Numbered from the stretch's first letter, positions 27,089 through 36,965 are shown. The stretch: DNA of 64,000 nt from Clostridiaceae bacterium BL-3 (GCA_902809985.1 CADDXC010000001.1:1612001-1676000); one strand, 5' to 3'. Notes: a model not told the origin generated them from the sequence alone. Program-made: numbers and translations.

Positions 27089-28084
27089 CTATATTGCCTC
27101 CTTATCTACTTCCTCCACATTTTCAGCTAAAAAGCATCGTACTTTATGACCCTCTCTATTAGAACTTAAAGCTGGCGTCTCCATCTTGCATCGTTGAGAT
27201 GCATAAGGACAGCGATTATGAAACCTGCATCCAACTATCCCCTGATAAGTAGATGGAACCATCCCTTTTATAGATTCCAGACGTTCATCGGATTTTGCAT
27301 CAATTTGAGGAATTGACTTTATAAGTGCCCTTGTATAAGGGTGTTTTGGATTGTCAAACAGAGTGAAAACATCCGCTTCTTCAACTACCTGTCCAGCATA
27401 CATTACAATAACCTTATCTGCCATTTCTGCTACAACTCCCAAATCATGGGTAATAAGCATAACCGACATTTTCATTTCTTTTCTGAGCTTTTTAATCAAA
27501 TCTAAAATCTGAGCCTGAATGGTAACATCCAGTGCAGTAGTGGGTTCATCTGCAATCAAGAGTTCAGGTTTGCAGCAAAGCGCCATTGCAATCATCACTC
27601 TCTGTCTCATTCCTCCAGACAGTGTGTGAGGATAATCATTTATTATTTTGTTTGCCCTTGGTATACCTACCAGTTTCAGCATCTTCACTGCACATTCCTC
27701 TGCTTCTTTATAGTTCATGTTCTGATGCAGCTTTATAGCTTCCGTTATCTGATCTCCTATGGTAAAAATAGGATTTAAAGATGTCATTGGTTCCTGAAAT
27801 ATCATGGATATTTTATTTCCCCTGATGTCTCTCATCTCTTTATCTTCCAAATTTACGAGATCTATATTGTCAAACTCTATCTCACCATTTTTTATATACC
27901 CTCTTTTGCCTAAAAGTCTCATTATAGATAGAGAAGTTACACTCTTACCACATCCTGATTCTCCAACTATTCCCACTGTTTCCCCTCGATTTATATCAAA
28001 ACTCACATCTTCTACAGATACAACTTCTTTTTTATTGGACTTAAATGCCGTCTGGAGGTGTTTTACCGAAAGCAAACAACTCAT
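27089..28084 (-). CDS. Dipeptide/oligopeptide ABC ATPase (DppD/OppD type)
   Basis: The 331-residue protein starts MSCLLSVKHLQTAF at 28084, where AAAGGATGG lies 8 bases upstream. The frame continues open to 28180 but that part reads as an AT-rich leader without family similarity. Walker A is GESGCGKSVTSL, signature LSGGMRQRVMIAMAL and Walker B LLIADEPTTALD, followed by LITHDLG. The C-terminal tail has the usual cysteines (CRFHNRCPYASQRC). Confidence 0.9.
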   Translation of the reverse strand: MSCLLSVKHLQTAFKSNKKEVVSVEDVSFDINRGETVGIVGESGCGKSVTSLSIMRLLGKRGYIKNGEIEFDNIDLVNLEDKEMRDIRGNKISMIFQEPMTSLNPIFTIGDQITEAIKLHQNMNYKEAEECAVKMLKLVGIPRANKIINDYPHTLSGGMRQRVMIAMALCCKPELLIADEPTTALDVTIQAQILDLIKKLRKEMKMSVMLITHDLGVVAEMADKVIVMYAGQVVEEADVFTLFDNPKHPYTRALIKSIPQIDAKSDERLESIKGMVPSTYQGIVGCRFHNRCPYASQRCKMETPALSSNREGHKVRCFLAENVEEVDKEAI

Positions 28085-28137
28085 AATATTTACCATCCTT
28101 TCTATAATTTTATAATAAATTCTACTGTATTTTATAT

Positions 28138-28179
28138 TGCAAAAGATTATAGTCTTTAATAAACGTATAATCTTTTGCA
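28138..28179 (-). promoter_or_regulatory. Intra-operon hairpin between binding protein and ATPase genes
   Basis: TGCAAAAGATTATA and TATAATCTTTTGCA are perfect 14-base arms around a 14-base loop, directly after the binding-protein stop. Its place fits a processing or partial-termination stem that lets the binding protein be made in excess, as is common in peptide importer operons. Confidence 0.6.
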
Positions 28180-28196
28180 TAGATCAATTATTTTTA

Positions 28197-29825
28197 CTAT
28201 TTACTCTGTACATCCCATTTATATACATCAATGAACATACCGTAGTTCTTAGGTTTTCCATAAGTTACTCTCTTATTTACAGCTTTCAGCTGGTTCTGAA
28301 CATATACTGATGGACAAGGTAAATCCTGCGCAAATATTTCCTGTACTTTATCATAAGTTGCTTTTACCTGAGCTGGATCAGTCTGATGTAAGCCGTTTGA
28401 AAGCAGGCTGTCCATTTCCGGATTGCTGTACTGTGACAAATTAAGTCCCTGTCCAGTTTTTAATATAGACGATACATCAGGATTCATAGGATAAACAGGT
28501 ATACCTACCAGATATATATCAAAATTATGTTTTTTAGCTGTAGCAAGGCTTGTAACAAAATCATACTTTTGAGGATTAACTTTTATTCCCACACTCTGCA
28601 GGTTCTGAGTTATAATATCTGCTACCTGTTCACGAACTTTGTTTCCTGTAGGTATATCAAAGTTTATTGCCTTATTTGGATCCCATCCTGCTTCCTTCAA
28701 AAGTGCTTTAGCTTTTTCAGTATCATGAGAAGTAGGCTTTAAATCTTTATTTACAAATTTACTTTCCTTCAAATATGGCAGCTCGATTATTTGTCCCTGA
28801 CCCTTTAATAAACTGTTTATTATCATATTTCTGTCTATAGCATAGGAAATAGCTTTCCTAACCTTTGGATCGGTTATAGTCTTTGTATTTATCATCAAAG
28901 TCTGAATAGTACTTTGAACTCCCTTTGAATCAGTGGTCAAATTGCTCATACCTTTTACCTTGCTGTAATCTTCAAAAGGTATCTGTCCTAAGTTAGGGTC
29001 ATTCATGTCAATTTCTCCGCTCTGCAGCTGAGCAGTTATATTAGCTCCAGGCATTATTTTGAAAATCAACCCATCAAGTTTAGGTGTGCCTTTAAAATAG
29101 CCTTTATTGGCTGTAAACTGTACATACTGATCTTTTACATATTTTTCAAGTGTAAATGGTCCATCGCTTACTGTTGGCTTTTGAATGAAAGAACTCTGAT
29201 AGATCTTTTCCGGTGCAGTACTCTGAAGTACGTGTTTAGGAAGAGCCTTAAGCTTAGTTCCAATTGTATCTTCAAACAGTGTCAATTCCATAGGCTGCTT
29301 TGTAGTGATTGTCATGGTGTGGTCGTCAACTTTTTTCACACCAGATATATCTGTACCCCCTGCAGCATTTTTCCCTTTTTCATCCAAACCTTCAACTATG
29401 TTAAAATTTGATGCCACAGTGGATGGAACTTTAGGGTTGGATATAAGACCAATAGTATACAATTCATCATCTACTGTTACAGGCTTCCCGTCACTCCATT
29501 TCGCCTTTGAATTGAGTTTAATTGTAAATGTCTTATTGTCCTTAGTTGTAATGGAATCGGCCAGCATAGGCTTATATTTCATATCGTCATCCAATTCTAC
29601 TAGAGCTTGAAATAATAGTCCACAGCTTACTTCCTGGGCTACGTCTGTCCACTCCAAAGGATTGAAACCACTTGGTGCATTCATCATTCCTATATTAATG
29701 ATCTTTTTCTCTCCTCCAGAACTTCCGGAACTTCCACCTGAACTTCCACAGGCAGGTAAAATAAGTGCAAGAATACATACCAGCGAAATTAATATTTTAC
29801 TTTTAATTCCCTTATTTCTTTTCAT
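28197..29825 (-). CDS. DppA/OppA-type substrate-binding lipoprotein
   Basis: The 542-residue protein has a lipoprotein signal (LVCILALILPACGSS, Cys26) followed by a Ser/Gly-rich linker and the family-5 binding fold (MLADSITTKDNKTFTIKLNS; DPKVRKAISYAIDRNMI). I start it at 29825 because GGGAGG is well spaced from that ATG and abuts the one at 29834. It is the first gene of a complete importer operon that ends in two M20 amidohydrolases, so the ligand is probably a dipeptide, an N-acyl amino acid or p-aminobenzoyl-glutamate. Confidence 0.88.
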   Translation of the reverse strand: MKRNKGIKSKILISLVCILALILPACGSSGGSSGSSGGEKKIINIGMMNAPSGFNPLEWTDVAQEVSCGLLFQALVELDDDMKYKPMLADSITTKDNKTFTIKLNSKAKWSDGKPVTVDDELYTIGLISNPKVPSTVASNFNIVEGLDEKGKNAAGGTDISGVKKVDDHTMTITTKQPMELTLFEDTIGTKLKALPKHVLQSTAPEKIYQSSFIQKPTVSDGPFTLEKYVKDQYVQFTANKGYFKGTPKLDGLIFKIMPGANITAQLQSGEIDMNDPNLGQIPFEDYSKVKGMSNLTTDSKGVQSTIQTLMINTKTITDPKVRKAISYAIDRNMIINSLLKGQGQIIELPYLKESKFVNKDLKPTSHDTEKAKALLKEAGWDPNKAINFDIPTGNKVREQVADIITQNLQSVGIKVNPQKYDFVTSLATAKKHNFDIYLVGIPVYPMNPDVSSILKTGQGLNLSQYSNPEMDSLLSNGLHQTDPAQVKATYDKVQEIFAQDLPCPSVYVQNQLKAVNKRVTYGKPKNYGMFIDVYKWDVQSK

Positions 29826-30205
29826 TCTAGTCATCCTCCCAAAATTATACTAAAAAAACAAATTCAAATGAATGTTTTTATAATAATACCACCATTTATT
29901 ATTCAATTCAATAATATTTTAATATTTTTATGTTATATTTTTTATTATTTTCTTATATAATCATTCTATTTTTTTAAATATTATCAATCATGTATACGTT
30001 TAATGAATATAAATTACGGCATTTATTCATAATTGCAAATTATCATGTGCTTTTAAAAAATTTTTAAATTTAAATTTTCTTTTTCCCATTTAAAAAAGCA
30101 TAATTAATTCACTAATGTGATATTAATCATGCTTTACCTATTCAATAATAATTAAGAATATATATATATAATTTTTTAATAATTTCTACATTTGATTTAA
30201 AATAA
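29826..30205. other. AT-rich intergenic region with one terminator, no gene seen
   Basis: About 380 very AT-rich bases between the binding-protein start and the hydF stop. Apart from the hydF terminator (30092-30132) there is no credible frame with a ribosome site and no recognisable riboswitch. Confidence 0.5.
30092..30132 (-). terminator. Terminator of the aspA-hydF transcript
   Basis: GCATGATTAATATCAC and GTGAATTAATTATGC pair around a 4-base loop on the minus strand and are followed by T6. It lies about 75 bases after the hydF stop. Confidence 0.7.
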
Positions 30206-31444
30206 TTAATCCTCGGTGCTGTCCCATGCCATTTTAGCCAGCGGAAATGGTTTTAAAGCCCTGTCCAATATTCCCTGAACATATGCAATCAAAATGCCGT
30301 AGTTGACTATAGGTACATTAAATTGTTTTGCAGTATTTATCCTGTAAATCATAGCAGATCTATTCAACATACACCCGCCGCAGTGAACTACGAGTGCATA
30401 TTTTTTTATATCATCTGTAAAAGAAACGCCTGAAGAAAACTCAAAATCTATCTTCTTCCCCGTGATCTGCCTTATCCACCTGGGTATCTTCACTTTTCCT
30501 ATATCATCGGACTGTCTATGATGGGTACATCCCTCTGCAATCAATACCTTGTCACCATCTTTTAATTTTTTTACAGCTTTTACTCCCTTTATAAGTTCCA
30601 CCAGATCTCCCTTATATCTGGCAAACAATATGGAAAAAGATGTCATTAAAATATCTTTGGGAGTATCTGCTGAAACTTTTAAAAATACCTGGGAATCCGT
30701 AATCACCACTTTAGGTTTTTTGCCCAAATTCTCCAAAGTCTCTCTGAGCTCATATTCCTTTGTCACCACCGCCATGGCATCGCTTTCCAAGATATCCCTT
30801 ATGGTCTGCTGCTGTGGAAGTATGAGCCTTCCCTTAGGTGCCGCCTTGTCAATTGGAATGACGAGCACCACAAAATCTCCGGGGCTTATCAGATCTCCTA
30901 CTATTTTAAATCTATCTTCATCCTGGGGCAATATACCTGCTATTTCATTTCTCAGCTTCTTAATTCCTTCACCTGATACAGCAGACACCGATATTACCGG
31001 AGCATTAAATTCCTCTTTTACATTTTTGATATAATTATTATCCTTCTTTAGGATATCTATTTTGTTCAGTACCACTATAAGCGGTATGTCCTTATCTTTT
31101 ATTTCATTTATTATATATCTGTCATAATCGGTAATTCCAAGAACAGAATCTATCACCACCAGAGAGATGTCAGTTTTATTCAGTACCTCCACGGTCTTCT
31201 TCTTTCTCAAATGCCCCAATTTGCCTTCATCATCAAGTCCTGCCGTATCTATTATCACACAGGGTCCTATAGGTAAAATCTCCATGGATTTATAAACTGG
31301 ATCTGTAGTAGTTCCCCCTACATCCGATACTATAGCTATATCCTGCCCGGTTATTGCATTTATAATACTTGATTTCCCTGCATTTCTTTTTCCAAACAGG
31401 GCTATATGTACTCTCACAGATCGGGGGGTTTCATTTAAGCTCAT
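30206..31444 (-). CDS. hydF: [FeFe]-hydrogenase H-cluster maturation GTPase HydF
   Basis: The 412-residue protein opens with a GTPase domain (P-loop GKRNAGKSS near residue 13, DTAGLDDEG, NKID). The C-terminal part carries the 4Fe-4S motif CTHH...HCGGC characteristic of HydF. HydF is the scaffold on which the diiron subcluster, made with HydE and HydG, is assembled before transfer to the hydrogenase. hydE, hydG and the hydrogenase itself are not in this window. It follows aspA by 18 bases, a pairing seen in other clostridial hydrogenase maturation loci. Confidence 0.95.
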   Translation of the reverse strand: MSLNETPRSVRVHIALFGKRNAGKSSIINAITGQDIAIVSDVGGTTTDPVYKSMEILPIGPCVIIDTAGLDDEGKLGHLRKKKTVEVLNKTDISLVVIDSVLGITDYDRYIINEIKDKDIPLIVVLNKIDILKKDNNYIKNVKEEFNAPVISVSAVSGEGIKKLRNEIAGILPQDEDRFKIVGDLISPGDFVVLVIPIDKAAPKGRLILPQQQTIRDILESDAMAVVTKEYELRETLENLGKKPKVVITDSQVFLKVSADTPKDILMTSFSILFARYKGDLVELIKGVKAVKKLKDGDKVLIAEGCTHHRQSDDIGKVKIPRWIRQITGKKIDFEFSSGVSFTDDIKKYALVVHCGGCMLNRSAMIYRINTAKQFNVPIVNYGILIAYVQGILDRALKPFPLAKMAWDSTED

Positions 31445-31462
31445 AATTACACCTCCAAATAT

Positions 31463-32860
31463 TTATATGCCAGGTATCCCTGGTTTTGTAAGCTGATATG
31501 GATTCATTATCTCATCTATTTTTTCCTCTGTCAGCACTTCTTCTTCCAAAAGCACTTTTTTTATTGTCTTGTTTTCTCTCAATGCCTTTTTTGCCAGTTG
31601 TGCAGCCCTGTCATAGCCTATATAGTGCACAAGAGCTGTTACCAACGCCGTAGATGATTCCAGGTTATTTCTGCATTTTTTTTCATTTATTTTAATATTT
31701 TCAATGCACTTTTCCTTAAATATGGTAACCGATCTTTCCAGCAATTCAAGAGATTCAAGCAGACACTCCGCAATAAGCGGTGTAAAAGCATTCAGCTCCA
31801 GCTGTCCCGAACCGCTGGCTAAGGTGATGGCAGTATCATTTGATATGACTCTCATACTGACCTGACCCACCATTTCCGCTATGACTGGATTTACTTTGCC
31901 CGGCATAATAGTAGATCCTGCCTGTACCTCGGGAAGTACTACCTCTCCAATTCCCCCTCTGGGTCCTGAATTCAGCAATCTCAGATCATTGGAAATCTTC
32001 ATCAGATTTACAGCCAGAGCTTTCAAAAGCCCCGACACCTCTACGAATACATCACAATTCTGGGTTATATCCATGGGATAATCGGATCTGGCAAGTCCAA
32101 GCCCTGTTAAATTCTGAAGTACATCCGTTATTTCATATATGAATTTATTTCGGGCGTTTAGACCTGTGCCTATGGCAGTACCTCCTATGTTCACTTCTCT
32201 CAGTCTTTCTTCCACCTTGTAAATTCTCCATCTGTCCCTTGCTATTGCTTTGGCATAGGCACCAAACCCCTGGCCTGCCATCATTGGAAGTGCATCCATA
32301 AGCTGAGTTCTCCCCAATTTTATCATATCAGAAAATTCATTTTCCTTTACCTGCAGTTCTTCCTGTAAATCCGCCAGGCAATTGCTCAATTTTCTTATCT
32401 GTCGTATAGCTGCAATTCTAAGAGCCGTAGGATACACATCATTGGTTGATTGTGACATGTTCACGTCATTTAGTGGATGTACCAGAGTGTACTGGCCCTT
32501 TTTACCGCCAAGTATTTCTATAGCTCTATTGGCTACAACCTCATTTACATTCATATTTGTAGAAGTACCTGCTCCCCCCTGAAACGCACTCAGATTAAAT
32601 TGATCATCAAATCTGCCCTCTATAACCTCTTCGCTGGCTCTAATTATGGCATCAGCCTTATCAGAGCTTATCTCTTTTAAATCCCTGTTTACTATTGCAG
32701 CTGCCTTTTTTATTAGTGCAATTTCTCTAATCAGATTCAAATTCACTATTTTGCCGCCCAGATTAAAATTTTCCATGGCTCTTTGAGTATTGATGCCAAA
32801 ATAAGCTGAACTCTGAATTTTTTTCTCTCCCAGCAAATCTCTCTCAAGTCTGTCTTTCAC
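31463..32860 (-). CDS. aspA: Aspartate ammonia-lyase
   Basis: The 465-residue member of the fumarase/aspartase superfamily has the signature GSTIMPGKVNP (SS-loop), TGLNARNKF, and SQSTNDVYPTALRI with the conserved threonine. It deaminates aspartate to fumarate and ammonia. I place the start at the GTG at 32860, because AAAAGGGGGT is correctly spaced there and the alignment with AspA begins at RLERDLLGEK; the ATG at 32890 adds ten unrelated residues. It sits between pglX and hydF on one strand. Ammonia or fumarate supply to H-cluster assembly has been suggested for hydF-linked aspA genes, but this is not proven. Confidence 0.92.
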   Translation of the reverse strand: MKDRLERDLLGEKKIQSSAYFGINTQRAMENFNLGGKIVNLNLIREIALIKKAAAIVNRDLKEISSDKADAIIRASEEVIEGRFDDQFNLSAFQGGAGTSTNMNVNEVVANRAIEILGGKKGQYTLVHPLNDVNMSQSTNDVYPTALRIAAIRQIRKLSNCLADLQEELQVKENEFSDMIKLGRTQLMDALPMMAGQGFGAYAKAIARDRWRIYKVEERLREVNIGGTAIGTGLNARNKFIYEITDVLQNLTGLGLARSDYPMDITQNCDVFVEVSGLLKALAVNLMKISNDLRLLNSGPRGGIGEVVLPEVQAGSTIMPGKVNPVIAEMVGQVSMRVISNDTAITLASGSGQLELNAFTPLIAECLLESLELLERSVTIFKEKCIENIKINEKKCRNNLESSTALVTALVHYIGYDRAAQLAKKALRENKTIKKVLLEEEVLTEEKIDEIMNPYQLTKPGIPGI

Positions 32861-32894
32861 ATTCTTACCCCCTTTTATTTTGTAATTCATAATT

Positions 32895-35800
32895 TCATTT
32901 CAAAATCAACTTGAATTTTTCATAGTTGGCTCTAATTCCACTGTCAAGATGAATTTCTACTTGCATGTTTTCCATATGATGCAGTTTTTTATCATATTCT
33001 CTCAATTCATCCAGCTGATTATGGAGAATTGAAAGTCTTTGAGCTGTGTTTCCTTTTTCAAGACACAGGGCATTCTTTTTTTCATACAATTTGCTTTGAA
33101 GTTTACATATATAATCAGTTCTAATTTTGGATAATATATTCTTATCAAATCTATGTACATAGATCAAACAGTTAAAGACTTTGTATTCACCGGAAGTAAG
33201 CAGCCAGTATATGGGCTTTTTTTTATACCTCTGAAGGTGATCTTTAAAAAAATCATTCATAAAATACCTTCTCAAAGTTTCCCTGTCGCTTTCATTTCTC
33301 TTTTTTTTAAGAGTCTGTGCTATAAAAGCAATATTCTGAGATAAATTCTTTTTTCCAAAAGCTATTCCCACAAATTCTACAAACCTGGATACTATGTCAT
33401 TTCTGAAATAATCCTCATACAATACTGGAATTACATTGTCCTCCTCCGGAGCAAAGGAAGCATCTGTCCACAAACCAGATATAACATGGCCCTCATCATC
33501 TTTATCCACCTTTCTGATCCGCCATATTCTATCTCCAGATTGTGAATTGTTAATTGTAAACCGTGAATTGAAACTGCCTCCTGCATACACAATTCCCTCC
33601 ATATCCAGAGAATACCTTCCAAACATACATCCTACTGCATAGGATATAAAGGACTTTATTCCCCTTTCCCTATTGGCTCTCTCTATTGTAATATCTTTTT
33701 CCCCAATTTCTGCAGTCATTTCATTTTCAAAACCATAAATTTTTATAAATATTTTATTTAATTCCTCTTCAATACACTTCATCCTATAAAATTGTTTTTC
33801 AGAAAAATTCTCCCAATTGTAATAGGCTTTCTCTATGGTATTTGAATTCCCCTTGTAGATCAGCAGAGGATGTTTTTTGAAATTCCAGGAGGTTTCAAAA
33901 GAATCCCAGTTATTTTTGGATATGGATATACATTCCCTGCAGAGCAGATCAATTTTTTTTCTTATGGATGGATTATGTTCCATATATATCGGTATCTGCT
34001 TAACAGTGCCTGCAGTGAGATTTAACGTAGGGGCAATAAACTCAAAGATATTTGCCATTATCTTGGTGTTAAAAAAACTTAACATATAATCATAGTCCAA
34101 TTCATTTTTCACAAATATTGAATCAGCAGACTGGTCAAAAATAAAACCCTCATTCAGTATTCTTATGGTATTTTTTCCAGAGGTTATTCTCTTCCAGCTT
34201 ATGCCTTTGTGGAAAAAAAATTTTTCGTTTCGTATGATGGAACCTTTTTCCTCTCTTACTTTCTGCCCGTTGTCCTTCCAATAAATTATCTCAGATATAT
34301 TTCCATACCATTTTTTTGCCTCGCCGCCCATTTGATATGGAATCCAATACTTATCATTCCTATTCACTCCAGAAAAGTTTATGTGATTATAGTCTACCTC
34401 AAACCACTGTCTTATGTATTTATCATTGCTACCTGTCTGCATGCCCGTGCAAGGATATGCAACATCAGCTACAACTTTCGATCTATTCAATATTTCAATC
34501 TCCCTATCTGTAAGCCAGTATCCAAATCTATTTCCTGGAATCTTTTTCATCTTTTTCTGTTCCACAGTAAATCTGTAATCCACACAGGAATTGGCTATTG
34601 CCTCTCTGGTTTTTTCCGGCTGCCTTTTTGCCCCCTTAAAATCTGACAATCTTATATAATTTCCCGGTATATCCACACTGTAATTTCTCAAGGTAAATGT
34701 GCAAATAGGCACTGTAGCCTCTTCAAATCCAGAGTATTCGAGCTGAATCAAACTGCTTATATTTCTGGTATAAATTACAATCTTTCTCAACTCTTCATAG
34801 GACTGTATAAACATCCACACAAAAGGTACCATAAAACTCAGATGTCCATTACATTTAACTTTTGAAAAACTATACAGCATAAAAGCAGAAAACATATCCG
34901 TCTTTGCCGCTGGATAATTTTTAGCAATATATTTTCCTAGCAGTGGATTAAAATACCTGTTCCCCATATAAGGTGGATTTGTCACTAAAATATCATAAGT
35001 TTCTGACATTATCTCAGCCTGCTTTACAAATTCAGACAATAATTTAATGATTTTTTCCCTTCTTTTATGTTGAATTAAATTGTAATCTGAATTATTTATC
35101 ATATATTTCAATCTATTTATAAAAAAATCCTTTTTAAATCCTCTCAGTTGTATTAATGATCCGTATATTTTAGCATCTTTAAATGTTTCTATAAATGCCT
35201 TCGTCTTTACATAATTTTCACCAAATTTACTTCCTGCTATATAAACTATATCATCTTCATTAAGGTCATTGCTCTCTTGTATAGACACTATATTTAAATC
35301 AATGCTTTTAAACTGCCCGTCTCTTGATTTTCTCTCTATATTTTTGAGAAGTTTTTTGTTATATTTCATTCCCTGCATGACAACAGCAAAACACGCCAGC
35401 CTATATGCCTTGTCATCTATGTCCATTCCATAAAGATTATTCTCTATAATCAATTCTGGTATTTTCCCTCGATCATAACCACATCTTTCATATATCTGAT
35501 ACAATACATCAAACATGTATATAAGTATATGTCCCGATCCGCAAGCCGGATCAAAACATTTAACATTTTCAATACTTAATTTTCTATCAATATGAGGCCG
35601 TAATTTTTCATAAGCTCCAGGCCGTAGATCTTCAATATAAAATTCCCAATTTCTTTTTAGATCGCCATGCTCCGGATGGGCTTCTACCCAATACCTTCCC
35701 AGGGAATTTTCAACCATGTATTTGACTATCCAATCTGGAGTAAAGAGCTGTGTCACATATGGTATTTCCCCTTTAGTATACTTTTTCTTTGCCTTCATCA

Positions 35801-36473
35801 GCTTATTTTTTTCCTCGGATATGTAGTATTCATAGAGCCACCCTATAACAGTTACATCTTTCCAATCCTTTTCTGGTATAAGGGAAGTATCTGTCAATTT
35901 CCTTATAAAATCTCCATTTATTAAAATTCCCTCTGGAAACAATAATTCACAGCTGCTTTCCAGCCTTTCAAACACAAATGGAAGAGAGTTGCTTAAACTA
36001 TTACACTGAATTATTATCATATATTTAAACAGGCCCTCCATATCACCATTTAATTTCATCTTGTATATTTTCTCAGTATCTACAGGGAGCTTCACTTTAA
36101 AAGCGTATTTCATTAAATCTGGCTCTACAGATCCCGGTAAAGAAGAAGACAATGCCCTTACTCCTGTAGGCAGATAATCATTCACTTCCATAAACCTCAA
36201 TGCTACAAATCTATTAAACCAGATATAGGCAATTCTCTCAATTACCTTTTTATATCCATTTTCACCTCTATTATTCAGGATCTCAATTTTCTCAATTATT
36301 TTTTCCCTCTGTAATTGTTCCTCATTGCTGAGGGTAATTCCATTCATAGCCTCAGGGTTAAATCTTTCAGCATCATCTCCGTGTATGCCACATTGCAGGG
36401 CCCTAATATGTACTTTTTCAATTAGTTCAGTTCTGCCTTCACAAGCCAAGTTTTTAAGTGCGCTTTTATTCAT
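32895..36473 (-). CDS. pglX: PglX-like adenine-specific DNA methyltransferase (BREX-1 type, orphan)
   Basis: The 1192-residue protein begins MNKSALKNLACEGRTELIEK, the typical PglX start. The SAM motif FDPACGSGHILIYMFDVLY lies near residue 309 and the amino-methyltransferase motif IV TNPPYMGNR near 497, giving a gamma-class N6-adenine methyltransferase. A large C-terminal target-recognition part follows, with a late coiled coil (about 1140-1192). In BREX systems PglX marks self DNA and acts with BrxA, B, C, PglZ and BrxL. None of these is nearby: the neighbours are aspA/hydF and a small unknown gene. It is full-length without visible frameshift, so it may act as a solitary methyltransferase or a BREX relic. 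Confidence 0.85.
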   Translation of the reverse strand: MNKSALKNLACEGRTELIEKVHIRALQCGIHGDDAERFNPEAMNGITLSNEEQLQREKIIEKIEILNNRGENGYKKVIERIAYIWFNRFVALRFMEVNDYLPTGVRALSSSLPGSVEPDLMKYAFKVKLPVDTEKIYKMKLNGDMEGLFKYMIIIQCNSLSNSLPFVFERLESSCELLFPEGILINGDFIRKLTDTSLIPEKDWKDVTVIGWLYEYYISEEKNKLMKAKKKYTKGEIPYVTQLFTPDWIVKYMVENSLGRYWVEAHPEHGDLKRNWEFYIEDLRPGAYEKLRPHIDRKLSIENVKCFDPACGSGHILIYMFDVLYQIYERCGYDRGKIPELIIENNLYGMDIDDKAYRLACFAVVMQGMKYNKKLLKNIERKSRDGQFKSIDLNIVSIQESNDLNEDDIVYIAGSKFGENYVKTKAFIETFKDAKIYGSLIQLRGFKKDFFINRLKYMINNSDYNLIQHKRREKIIKLLSEFVKQAEIMSETYDILVTNPPYMGNRYFNPLLGKYIAKNYPAAKTDMFSAFMLYSFSKVKCNGHLSFMVPFVWMFIQSYEELRKIVIYTRNISSLIQLEYSGFEEATVPICTFTLRNYSVDIPGNYIRLSDFKGAKRQPEKTREAIANSCVDYRFTVEQKKMKKIPGNRFGYWLTDREIEILNRSKVVADVAYPCTGMQTGSNDKYIRQWFEVDYNHINFSGVNRNDKYWIPYQMGGEAKKWYGNISEIIYWKDNGQKVREEKGSIIRNEKFFFHKGISWKRITSGKNTIRILNEGFIFDQSADSIFVKNELDYDYMLSFFNTKIMANIFEFIAPTLNLTAGTVKQIPIYMEHNPSIRKKIDLLCRECISISKNNWDSFETSWNFKKHPLLIYKGNSNTIEKAYYNWENFSEKQFYRMKCIEEELNKIFIKIYGFENEMTAEIGEKDITIERANRERGIKSFISYAVGCMFGRYSLDMEGIVYAGGSFNSRFTINNSQSGDRIWRIRKVDKDDEGHVISGLWTDASFAPEEDNVIPVLYEDYFRNDIVSRFVEFVGIAFGKKNLSQNIAFIAQTLKKKRNESDRETLRRYFMNDFFKDHLQRYKKKPIYWLLTSGEYKVFNCLIYVHRFDKNILSKIRTDYICKLQSKLYEKKNALCLEKGNTAQRLSILHNQLDELREYDKKLHHMENMQVEIHLDSGIRANYEKFKLILK

Positions 36474-36561
36474 ATTTCATACTCCTAAATTTAATTTTTC
36501 TATGATCAAAAAACACCATTGAAATCATAAAAAGTAAATGAATTCAACAGTGCCTTTAACC

Positions 36562-36897
36562 TTAATCCTCACTAAAATCCTTTTTTTCATCAAAACCCAA
36601 TGTATCTTTAATGGACTCCAATACAGATTTTACAGTTTTATTAGCCAGATTTTCTATTTCATCCATTATCTCTTCTTTACTTTTTATACCAGTTATATAT
36701 ACGTCTAATTCCTTTTTATAAAGATTTTTTACGGTCTTAACTACAGCATACTCTAAATTATCCTTTTCAGATACTATAATGTCACCTTCCTGAAGAGTTA
36801 AATATATAGGGTTCTCTGATTTTATCTGGTTGTGGAATTTTTCCGATTCTCCGGAATCTTCATCTGAAACAATGTAAAAATTTACAGTGATCTCCAT
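36562..36897 (-). CDS. Small acidic protein of unknown function
   Basis: The 111-residue soluble protein has a beta-rich first half (EITVNFYIVSDED, PIYLTLQEGDIIVSEK) and an acidic helical second half (KSKEEIMDEIENLANKTVKSV). I do not recognise the family. It is encoded 88 bases upstream of pglX on the same strand and could be co-transcribed with it, but the spacing is loose. The start has AAAGGATGAAGT upstream. Confidence 0.6.
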   Translation of the reverse strand: MEITVNFYIVSDEDSGESEKFHNQIKSENPIYLTLQEGDIIVSEKDNLEYAVVKTVKNLYKKELDVYITGIKSKEEIMDEIENLANKTVKSVLESIKDTLGFDEKKDFSED

Positions 36898-36965
36898 TGT
36901 ACTTCATCCTTTCTTTTCAATTTGTTTCACTGTATTATATTTATTCAGATGAGAAAATGTTACTT

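Noticed and set aside
30549-31034. A 161-residue plus-strand open frame antisense to hydF
   Set aside because: Its composition mirrors the hydF codons and it has no ribosome site or family resemblance.
34209-34646. A 145-residue plus-strand open frame antisense to pglX
   Set aside because: Shadow of the methyltransferase gene; no ribosome site or recognisable domain.
32895-36473. A complete BREX or type I restriction locus
   Set aside because: Only the PglX-like methyltransferase is present; no ATPase, alkaline phosphatase-like PglZ, Lon-like or specificity/restriction subunit genes lie on either side.
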